In this document: in pieces, positions 1-5,476 of the stretch
How the letters are laid out: each line of letters opens with the position of its first letter
Numbering within the stretch: position 1 is the stretch's first letter
Source of the DNA: Chloroflexota bacterium
Lineage (GTDB): Bacteria; Chloroflexota; Anaerolineae; 4572-78; J111
DNA length: 8,231 nt
Assembly (NCBI GenBank): GCA_003694775.1
Contig: RFJV01000316.1
Location: 1-8,231, forward strand
Reading direction: 5' to 3'
Notes under the pieces: model-generated
Database searches by the model: none
The model's input: the letters and a program-made list of their open reading frames with translations, nothing else
What the model was told of the DNA's origin: nothing
Made by a program: the position numbers and the translations under genes

Positions 1-2700
1 CCCCCCCATCTCCCCATCCTCCTCCTCACCCTGACCGCCTTCCTCCTGCGCGCCTGGCGGCTGGACTACCAGAGCTACTGGCTGGACGAAGCCTGGACGG
101 TCTACTTTGCCGGCCTGTCGCCGAGGGAGATGTTCCGCTACCTGCTGACCACCGAAGCCCATCCGCCCTTTTACCACCCCTCCACCATCTTCTGGCGGCA
201 GTTGGTCGGCGCCAGCGAATACGGTATGCGCTACTACTCCCTCCTCTTTGGCGTGCTGGCCGTCCCGCTGACCTACCGCCTGGGCCGCGACCTGCTCACC
301 CCCCGCGCCGGACTCATCGCCGCCGTGCTGGTCGCCTTTGCTCCCTACCAGGTCTGGCACAGCCAGGAAGCCCGCATGTACAGCCTGCTGACCGCCACCG
401 CCGCCCTGAGTATGTGGAGCTTTGTCAACCTCCTGCGCAAAGGCGGCTGGCGCTGGCAGGCCCTCTACATTCTGGGCACGGTCTGGGCGCTGGCCTCCCA
501 CTACCACGCGGTGATGGTCATCGGCGTGCAGGGGCTGTATCTCCTGCTGACCCTGCCCCGCTCCCGCCGCTACCTCCTGCGCTGGGGTGTCGCTCTGCTG
601 GGAGTCATCCTGCTGTACGCGCCCTGGCTGGCGGTCAGTTGGGACCTGCTCAAAAACCGGGCCAACTGGGTTCCCCAGACCACCCTCGGCGAGGCCTACC
701 TGCGCAGTGCCGTTGCCTACAGCCTGAACGAATTTGTTCCCCGCCAGCAAGCCGTCTGGCTGATTCTGCCCTTCCTGGCCCTGTTTGGCCTGGGCCTGTG
801 GGCCGCGGCCCGCCGGCGACATCCCCTGCCCGCCCTGCCCCTGCTGGCCGCCTTCAGCCTGGCTCCCATCCTGGTGGCCTGGCTCTACGGCGAACTGCGG
901 CCCAACTCGGTCGCTTTTCTGGAGCGGTATCTCATCCCCTCCCAGCTTGGCTACCTGCTGACCATCGCCCTCGGCATCGACGCCCTGGCCCGCGGCCGGC
1001 CCGGACAGCAAACCGGTCGCCCCAGCCGCCGCGGACTGGCCGCCGGCGCGCTCCTGCTCCTGCTGGTCCTCGACGGCTGGACCCTCTACCACCACTACAC
1101 CGACCCTGGCTATGCGAAGCCGGACTGGCGCGGCGTGGCCCGCACCATCACCAACTTCCAGCTTCCCGGCGACGGCGTCATCGTCACCGGCGATGGCGGG
1201 GAAAAGCTCTTCCCCCTTTATTTCCGCGGCCCGGCCCCGGTCTACACCCCCTTCAACACCCCCGTTCCCCCGCCCGACGAAGCTCGCCGCATCCTGGCTG
1301 ACATCGCCGCCCGGCATCGCCGTCTGTGGTACACCCCCTACGGCGCGCCCATCGACCCCATCCTGCAGGACTGGCTGGCCCGCAACGCCTACCCGGCCTG
1401 GCATCGCTGGATAGGCCGCAAGCAGTTGGCCCTGTACGCCACCCAGGCCGACCTGTCCCGCCGGGAAGCGCTCCACCATCCTTTTGCCGACCCGCCCGGC
1501 CCCGGCCTGACCCTGCTCCAGGCCGGCCTGCCCGCCGGCCCCGTCCCTGCGGGCGACCTGCTCCCCCTGGCCCTGACCTGGCAAGCTGACGCGCCCTTGC
1601 CCGCAGACTACCGGCTCTCCCTGCGGCTGGTCAACCCCCGCGGCGACATCTTTGCCCAGAGCGACTGGCCCCCGCTGACCGCGGTTCTGCCCACCACGGC
1701 CTGGCCCGCGGGCCAGCCGGTCACCGACCGGCGCAGTCTCTGGATTCCGGTTGACACGCCGCCGGGCGAGTACGCCCTGCAGGTGCTGGTCTACCACCCC
1801 GCAGACGGGCATCCCCTCGGCTCGCCCGCGGTCATCCAGCCGGTCGCCGTGGCCCCGGCCACCATCGCTCCGCCGCCCGCCAGCCTGGACATCCCCAATT
1901 TCAGCCCCGCCCCGGTGCTGTCGGCCCGCGGGGTGGGCCTGGTAGGGTTTGCCGTCCCCCCGCGTCTCCAGCCGGGACAGGAACTCTGGCTGTGGCTGTA
2001 CTGGCAGGCTACCGGCCCGGTGGAGCCGCTGACTATCCGCCTCACCCTGGACGATGGGCAGACTGCCCTGCCGGTCGACCTGCCCCTGCCGGAGATTACC
2101 GGCCCCACGGATGGCTGGCAGGCCGGACAGGTGCGCCGCGGGGTGGTCCACCTGCCCACCAGCCCCCGCCTGACCGGCCAGCAGGCCAATCTGAACATCG
2201 CCCTGCTGAACGCGGCGGGGCAGGTTGTCGAACAGACCACCCTCACCCGCCCGAACCTGGATGTCCGCGCCCGCCGGTTCGAGCCGCCGGCCATCGCCCG
2301 CCCGCTCCAGGCCAGCCTGGGCCAGCCGCCGCTGGTCCGCCTTCTTGGCTACGACCTGCCGGAAACCACCGTCGCCCCCGGCGACCCGCTCACCGTCACC
2401 CTCTACTGGCAGGCCGCCGCGGAAATGGACACCAGCTACACCGTGTTTGTGCAGTTGCTCAATGCCGCCGGACAGGTGGTCGCCCAGATAGACACCCCCC
2501 CGCAGAACGGCGCCGCGCCCACCACCACCTGGCTGTCCGGCGAAATCCTCACCGACCCCTACACCCTCACCCTGCCGCCCGACCTGCCCCCCGGCGATTA
2601 CCGGCTCATCACCGGAATGTATCACCCCGCCACGGGCCAGCGGCTCCCGGTTGATTCCGGCGGCGATTTTGTATTTTTATCGCAGGTTACAGTACAATAG
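1..2700 (+). CDS. GT39/PMT-like membrane glycosyltransferase with C-terminal beta-sandwich modules, 5'-truncated by window
   Basis: The reading frame is open from base 1, so the true start lies upstream; the ATG at 130 is internal. About 899 residues are visible. The GT-C signature precedes that ATG: Asp29-Glu30 (bases 85-90) sit in the first extracytoplasmic loop after a hydrophobic helix, where PMT/ArnT-type enzymes carry their catalytic acidic pair. An HPPF motif (residues 54-57) and HSQEARMYS (120-128) follow, both typical of GT39 proteins. Multiple hydrophobic helices run to about residue 360, then a soluble region opens with DWRGVA (1123-1140). Three related beta-rich modules end the protein, each with a Leu-x-x-Trp-Gln-Ala core (near 1567, 1990 and 2395). 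By family knowledge it should transfer a sugar from a polyprenyl-phosphate donor to a protein or lipid outside the membrane. The acceptor is unknown. Stop TAG is at 2698-2700. Confidence 0.88.
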   Translation, partial: PPHLPILLLTLTAFLLRAWRLDYQSYWLDEAWTVYFAGLSPREMFRYLLTTEAHPPFYHPSTIFWRQLVGASEYGMRYYSLLFGVLAVPLTYRLGRDLLTPRAGLIAAVLVAFAPYQVWHSQEARMYSLLTATAALSMWSFVNLLRKGGWRWQALYILGTVWALASHYHAVMVIGVQGLYLLLTLPRSRRYLLRWGVALLGVILLYAPWLAVSWDLLKNRANWVPQTTLGEAYLRSAVAYSLNEFVPRQQAVWLILPFLALFGLGLWAAARRRHPLPALPLLAAFSLAPILVAWLYGELRPNSVAFLERYLIPSQLGYLLTIALGIDALARGRPGQQTGRPSRRGLAAGALLLLLVLDGWTLYHHYTDPGYAKPDWRGVARTITNFQLPGDGVIVTGDGGEKLFPLYFRGPAPVYTPFNTPVPPPDEARRILADIAARHRRLWYTPYGAPIDPILQDWLARNAYPAWHRWIGRKQLALYATQADLSRREALHHPFADPPGPGLTLLQAGLPAGPVPAGDLLPLALTWQADAPLPADYRLSLRLVNPRGDIFAQSDWPPLTAVLPTTAWPAGQPVTDRRSLWIPVDTPPGEYALQVLVYHPADGHPLGSPAVIQPVAVAPATIAPPPASLDIPNFSPAPVLSARGVGLVGFAVPPRLQPGQELWLWLYWQATGPVEPLTIRLTLDDGQTALPVDLPLPEITGPTDGWQAGQVRRGVVHLPTSPRLTGQQANLNIALLNAAGQVVEQTTLTRPNLDVRARRFEPPAIARPLQASLGQPPLVRLLGYDLPETTVAPGDPLTVTLYWQAAAEMDTSYTVFVQLLNAAGQVVAQIDTPPQNGAAPTTTWLSGEILTDPYTLTLPPDLPPGDYRLITGMYHPATGQRLPVDSGGDFVFLSQVTVQ
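1498..2690 (+). repeat. Three tandem degenerate protein modules within the GT39-like gene
   Basis: The C-terminal third of the glycosyltransferase is built from three beta-strand-rich units, roughly 1498-1820, 1897-2220 and 2317-2655. The units share a strand ending LxLTWQA, LWLYWQA and VTLYWQA (bases 1567-1587, 1990-2010, 2395-2415). The first and third also share a terminal PPGEYALQVLVYHPADG / PPGDYRLITGMYHPATG hairpin, and the second and third share LLNAAGQVV. The match is at protein level, not DNA level, so the duplications are old. An Ig-like or carbohydrate-binding-like fold outside the membrane is inferred. Confidence 0.65.
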
Positions 2701-2706
2701 CAGAAC

Positions 2707-2737
2707 TTGGGATTGGGGATTGGAGATTGGGAGATTC
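2707..2737 (+). repeat. Short G-rich tandem repeat (TTGGGA / TTGGGGA / TTGGAGA / TTGGGAGA)
   Basis: Four imperfect 6-8 base units lie head to tail seven bases after the GT39-like stop codon: 2707-2712, 2713-2719, 2720-2726 and 2727-2734, ending with TTC. They are followed by a pyrimidine-only-like tract of ATCC/CTCC units (about 2738-2765). The strand asymmetry (purine-rich, then pyrimidine-rich) is clear. Such degenerate runs are common between genes in some Chloroflexota and cyanobacterial genomes. No function is evident. Confidence 0.7.
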
Positions 2738-2770
2738 ATCCCACATCCCTCCTCCTTCATCCTTTACAAC

Positions 2771-2777
2771 GAGGTGA
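2771..2777 (+). promoter_or_regulatory. Ribosome binding site for the small [2Fe-2S] subunit gene
   Basis: GAGGTGA lies three bases before the ATG at 2781, a strong Shine-Dalgarno match that fixes this start. No clear sigma-70 promoter is visible in the 80-base gap. Confidence 0.75.
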
Positions 2778-2780
2778 ACT

Positions 2781-3071
2781 ATGCGCATCGAAGCCAACAC
2801 CCGGCGAGGCCAGCCGGTCACCATTTATGTTGACGGAACCCCCGTGCAGGCATATACCGGCGAAACCGTGGCCCCGGCTCTGCTGGCGTCGGGCCGCCGC
2901 GCCTGGCGGGTCACCCCGTGGGGCGAACCCCGCGGCCTGTTCTGCGGCATCGGCATTTGCTTTGACTGCACCGCCACGGTCAACGGTGTTCCCTATGTCC
3001 GCACCTGCCAGACCCCCGTGGCCGAGGGAATGGTCATCGAAACGGAACGTCCTTTGGAGCGTGACCAATGA
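2781..3071 (+). CDS. Small [2Fe-2S] ferredoxin-fold subunit of a three-subunit amino acid/amine dehydrogenase (HcnA-like)
   Basis: This 96-residue protein belongs to the Fer2_4-type (2Fe-2S) family of hydrogen cyanide synthase HcnA, D-hydroxyproline dehydrogenase gamma and opine oxidase small subunits. Four cysteines, Cys55, Cys60, Cys63 and Cys76 (C-x4-C-x2-C-x12-C), give the plant-ferredoxin-type cluster site in an FCGIGICFDC context. Full length matches the family, so nothing appears missing. It should relay electrons between the flavins of the partner subunits. A strong ribosome binding site precedes it. Its TGA overlaps the next gene's ATG (ATGA, 3068-3071), so the two are probably translationally coupled. 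Substrate specificity is not set by this subunit. Confidence 0.88.
   Translation: MRIEANTRRGQPVTIYVDGTPVQAYTGETVAPALLASGRRAWRVTPWGEPRGLFCGIGICFDCTATVNGVPYVRTCQTPVAEGMVIETERPLERDQ
3056..3071 (+). promoter_or_regulatory. GGAG ribosome binding site and ATGA stop/start overlap
   Basis: GGAG (3056-3059) lies eight bases before the ATG at 3068, inside the end of the upstream gene. ATGA (3068-3071) joins start and stop. This supports the chosen start for the FAD subunit and coupled translation of the pair. Confidence 0.7.
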
Positions 3072-4513
3072 ATCCGGAGCCTGTCCACACAGACATTGCT
3101 GTTGTTGGCGCCGGGCCGGCGGGTCTGAGCGCGGCGGTGGCCGCGGCTGTCGCCGGCGCGTCGGTCACCGTAATCGATGCCTACTCCCAGCCGGGCGGCC
3201 AGTACTTCCGCCAGCCCAACCCCGCCGTTGACCCCGACCCCCAGGAGCCGCGCCCGCGCGCCGGACGGGAACTGCGGCACAAAGCCGAGGCCGCCGGCGT
3301 CCGCTTCCTCAACCGGACCGTGGTCTGGGGGGCGTTTGAAGACCTGCGCCTGGCCGCGTACCGGGAAGATACGGCCCAAGCCATCGAACTGCAGGCCGAT
3401 GCCATCATCCTGGCCCCCGGAACCTACGAGCGGGTGGCCGCCTTTCCCGGCTGGACGCTCCCCGGCGTTATCACCACCGGCGCGGCCCAAACCCTGCTCA
3501 AGGAGCAGAGACTCCTGCCCGGACAGCGCATCATTCTGGCCGGAACCGGTCCCTTGCAGTTGGTCACCGCCGCCGCGCTGGTCAAGGCTGGTGCGCAGGT
3601 GGTCGCTGTTCTGGAAGGCGCGTCGCCGGGGGAGGCCATCCTGCGCCAGCCGGGGCAAACGCTGGCCGCGGTGTGGGGCCAGTCTACCCGGCTGAAGGAA
3701 GGCTGGCAGAGCTGGCGCACGCTGAAGAAAGCGGGTGTTCCCTATCACCGCGGCTGGGGTATTATCGCCGCCGAGGGAAAAGACAGCCTGCAAGCCGTGC
3801 GCATTGCCCGGCTGGACCGCCAATGGCGGCCCATTCCCGGCACAGAACGTCGTCTTGAAGCCGACACACTTTGTCTCAACTACGGCTTTACCCCCGCCAC
3901 CGAGCTGGCCCAACTGTTTGGCGTCCAGCTTCACTGGCGACCCGCCCAGGGCGGCTTTGTCCCCCGCCGGGACGAGCAGATGCAGACCAACGTCCCCGGC
4001 CTGTTCATCGTCGGCGATGGGGCCGGCGTGGGCGGGGCAGAGCTGGCGATGGTGGAAGGGCAAATTGCCGGACTGGCCGCGGCCCGGCAGGTGCTGGGCG
4101 ATTCTACCCTGACCCGCCGCATCGAGGCGCTCCAACCGGCCCTGCGGCGCGAACAGCGGTTCCAGCAGTTCTACGCCCGGCTGTTTACACCCGGCCCCGG
4201 CCTGGACGAACTGGCCGCCGGCGACACCCCCATCTGCCGCTGTGAGGGGGTCAGCAAAGCGACCATCGTGCAGACCATCCACGCCGGAGCCGATACCATG
4301 CACGCGGTCAAGGCTGTCACCCGGTGCGGAATGGGCAACTGTCAGGGCCGGGTGTGCGGCCCGCTGGTGGCCGCCATCCTGGCCCAGGAAACCGGCCAGT
4401 CGCCGGAACGGGTGGGGCAGTTCCGTGCCCGGACACCGATTTTTCCCGTGCCGCTGACCGCTTTTACAGTTTTAACCACCGAGGGCGCCGAGAGCGCGGA
4501 GAGTCGTAATTGA
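3068..4513 (+). CDS. FAD/NAD(P)-fold oxidoreductase with C-terminal BFD-like [2Fe-2S] domain, alpha subunit (HcnB-like)
   Basis: This 481-residue protein is the FAD-containing alpha subunit of an HcnABC / D-hydroxyproline dehydrogenase / opine oxidase type complex. GAGPAG (residues 14-19) is the N-terminal dinucleotide-binding loop, followed by QPGGQ. A second Rossmann loop, GTGPLQL, starts at residue 159. The closing flavin motif IVGDGAGVGGAELA has its Asp at 317. Cys390, Cys392, Cys420 and Cys425 (C-x-C-x27-C-x4-C) form a bacterioferredoxin-associated-ferredoxin-like [2Fe-2S] site, with Cys430 nearby. It would take electrons from the DAO subunit and pass them on. The core ends near RTPIFPVPLTAFTVL. 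The last 12 residues (TTEGAESAESRN) come from a 9-base repeat and look like an addition. The DAO partner gene is displaced by about 960 bases. Confidence 0.88.
   Translation: MNPEPVHTDIAVVGAGPAGLSAAVAAAVAGASVTVIDAYSQPGGQYFRQPNPAVDPDPQEPRPRAGRELRHKAEAAGVRFLNRTVVWGAFEDLRLAAYREDTAQAIELQADAIILAPGTYERVAAFPGWTLPGVITTGAAQTLLKEQRLLPGQRIILAGTGPLQLVTAAALVKAGAQVVAVLEGASPGEAILRQPGQTLAAVWGQSTRLKEGWQSWRTLKKAGVPYHRGWGIIAAEGKDSLQAVRIARLDRQWRPIPGTERRLEADTLCLNYGFTPATELAQLFGVQLHWRPAQGGFVPRRDEQMQTNVPGLFIVGDGAGVGGAELAMVEGQIAGLAAARQVLGDSTLTRRIEALQPALRREQRFQQFYARLFTPGPGLDELAAGDTPICRCEGVSKATIVQTIHAGADTMHAVKAVTRCGMGNCQGRVCGPLVAAILAQETGQSPERVGQFRARTPIFPVPLTAFTVLTTEGAESAESRN
4475..4503 (+). repeat. 9-base tandem repeat at the 3' end of the FAD-subunit gene
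   Basis: Three in-frame 9-base units, ACCACCGAG (4475-4483), GGCGCCGAG (4484-4492) and AGCGCGGAG (4493-4501), encode TTE-GAE-SAE. This CACCGAG/GCGGAG pattern is a familiar dispersed low-complexity repeat in environmental bacterial genomes, normally intergenic. Here it is read into the end of the protein before TGA 4511-4513. It marks the left edge of the AT-rich insert. Confidence 0.65.
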
Positions 4514-4554
4514 CTGGAGAAGTTTAACTTCTTTTGTCTTCACGGTTTAGAATC

Positions 4555-4618
4555 TATCCGAAATTTTATAGGTAGGCGAAAGCAATGTCTTCGCCTACCC
4601 AGAGCGATTTTTTGGATA
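4555..4618 (+). repeat. Nested inverted repeat (small palindromic element)
   Basis: The inner hairpin is GGTAGGCGAA (4571-4580), a 9-base loop, then TTCGCCTACC (4590-4599), a perfect 10-bp stem. An outer pair, TATCCGAAA (4555-4563) with TTTTGGATA (4610-4618), forms nine more pairs including one G-T. The 64-base structure lies between the FAD-subunit gene and the AT-rich nuclease-like gene. It could be a REP/MITE-like dispersed element. A terminator is less likely, because the T6 run (4608-4613) is eight bases beyond the inner stem. Confidence 0.65.
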
Positions 4619-4646
4619 AGCTCTACAATAGACTCAGAGCGAAAAA

Positions 4647-5279
4647 ATGCTAAAAATACAACGATTACTTACCTCGCTGTCACACCAAAGACCAGTGTTC
4701 CATTCCGAAGCGGACTTTCAGCACGCTTTAGCCTGGGAAATTCAAACAAAATTTCCTAACGCGAGTGTGCGGTTAGAGTTTCCCGTGATTCTTGACAGTG
4801 ACGTGATTTATGTTGATATATGGATAGACTTGGGTGGGGAAGTTGCCGCAGTAGAATTGAAATACAAAACGCGTGGTTTATCTGTTGATGTCAACGGCGA
4901 GCAATACCGGCTCAAAAATCAAAGTGCTCAAGATTGCGGACGATATGATTTTCTAAAAGATATCCAGCGTCTCGAGAAGATTGCATCCATCTCATCGAAT
5001 CCTTTCACTGCCTACGCTGTTTTGCTCACAAATGATAGTGCCTATTGGAAACCACCTCATAGGCCAGAGACAGTAGATACTGATTTTCGAATTCACGAAG
5101 GACGATTGGTCACAGGCGCTCTAAACTGGAGAGATAATGCCTCCGATGGCACTATGAAAAATCGAGAGAATAGTATTGTGTTGAAAGGTAAATACCGCCT
5201 TCATTGGATACCATACTCGCGTTTTGATGGTTTACGGTATGGAGAGTTTCGTGCTTTGGTGGTCAGTCTTGGAGAGTAA
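4647..5279 (+). CDS. Orphan PD-(D/E)XK nuclease-like protein, function unknown
   Basis: This 210-residue protein is not confidently assigned to a named family. A PD-(D/E)XK-like catalytic pattern is visible: Glu21 and Glu31 in a helix (SEADFQHALAWEIQ), then Asp57 in the strand IYVDIWI, then Glu70-x-Lys72 in AAVELKYK. A conserved-looking helix, QDCGRYDFLKDIQRLE, follows at about residues 95-110. This order of acidic helix, D strand, ExK strand and helix fits the restriction-endonuclease-like fold, but no target can be inferred. No methylase, helicase or antitoxin partner is adjacent. Codon use and base composition are clearly AT-richer than the neighbours (sampled rows about 40-50% GC against about 70%), which suggests transfer. 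No strong ribosome binding site precedes ATG 4647; an A-run does. Known relatives are annotated only as hypothetical proteins, as far as I recall. Confidence 0.72.
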   Translation: MLKIQRLLTSLSHQRPVFHSEADFQHALAWEIQTKFPNASVRLEFPVILDSDVIYVDIWIDLGGEVAAVELKYKTRGLSVDVNGEQYRLKNQSAQDCGRYDFLKDIQRLEKIASISSNPFTAYAVLLTNDSAYWKPPHRPETVDTDFRIHEGRLVTGALNWRDNASDGTMKNRENSIVLKGKYRLHWIPYSRFDGLRYGEFRALVVSLGE

Positions 5280-5370
5280 AATCGGGCGAACACCGGCCGC
5301 CGGGGACATAGAATTTTGCAATCGAGACGAATTCTGATGTTAGGGGCGTTTTTGTTTATCCCGGCCCACC

Positions 5371-5415
5371 GTAGGGGCAACCCCCTATGGTTGCTCGCGC
5401 CCTCATGGTCGCCCG
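5371..5415 (+). repeat. GTAGGGGCAACC-type palindromic repeat with a degenerate second copy
   Basis: GGGCAACC (5375-5382), loop CCCTAT, then GGTTGCTC (5389-5396) makes an 8-bp stem with one G-T pair. The right half, CCCTATGGTTGCTCG (5383-5397), is echoed by CCCTCATGGTCGCCCG (5400-5415) as a direct repeat. GTAGGGGCRACC...GGTYGCCC palindromes are frequent dispersed repeats in Chloroflexota and other environmental genomes. The copy number in this genome cannot be judged here. Confidence 0.65.
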
Positions 5416-5463
5416 GCTTGGGTATGTTCCGATTTTGGGGCACGTTTTGAGAAATCATGCCTG

Positions 5464-5468
5464 AAAGG
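5464..5468 (+). promoter_or_regulatory. Ribosome binding site of the DAO-family subunit gene
   Basis: AAAGG lies eight bases before ATG 5477, in an A/T-rich leader, and supports that start. The gene therefore has its own initiation signal and does not depend on coupling to the FAD-subunit gene. Confidence 0.55.
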
Positions 5469-5476
5469 TTATAAAA

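Larger units (their letters stand above)
5280..5476 (+). other. Intergenic region with palindromes, right flank of the AT-rich insert
   Basis: There is no gene on either strand in these 197 bases. They hold a GC-rich CCGGCCGCCGG segment (5293-5303), an AGAATT...AATTCT pair (5310-5315 with 5330-5335), a GTAGGGGCAACC palindrome (5371-5396) with an adjacent degenerate copy, and finally the ribosome binding site of the DAO gene. No convincing promoter was found. Confidence 0.6.

Noticed and set aside
414..1301. 295-codon open frame within the GT39-like gene
   Set aside because: It is out of frame with the glycosyltransferase and consists of Pro/Arg/Ala-rich shadow sequence.
2993..4303. 436-codon open frame on the minus strand
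   Set aside because: It lies wholly opposite the well-supported dehydrogenase genes. The translation is Gly/Gln/Ala-rich without domain motifs, a common artefact of GC-rich coding DNA.
4524..4553. Sigma-70-like promoter (TTAACT, 18 bases, TAGAAT) before the nuclease-like gene
   Set aside because: The match is plausible but weak, in AT-rich DNA where such matches arise by chance. No conserved spacing or other support was seen.
4571..4613. Rho-independent terminator after the FAD-subunit gene
   Set aside because: The stem is good, but the T-run begins eight bases after it and the outer inverted repeat reaches past the T-run. A palindromic element fits better, though some terminator activity is possible.
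4647..5279. Restriction-modification or toxin-antitoxin module
   Set aside because: No methyltransferase, specificity subunit, helicase or small partner gene is found in the 133-base and 197-base flanks or in the neighbouring genes.
4514..5476. Insertion sequence or CRISPR array
   Set aside because: No transposase, no matched terminal inverted repeats around the whole insert, and no regularly spaced identical repeats were seen.
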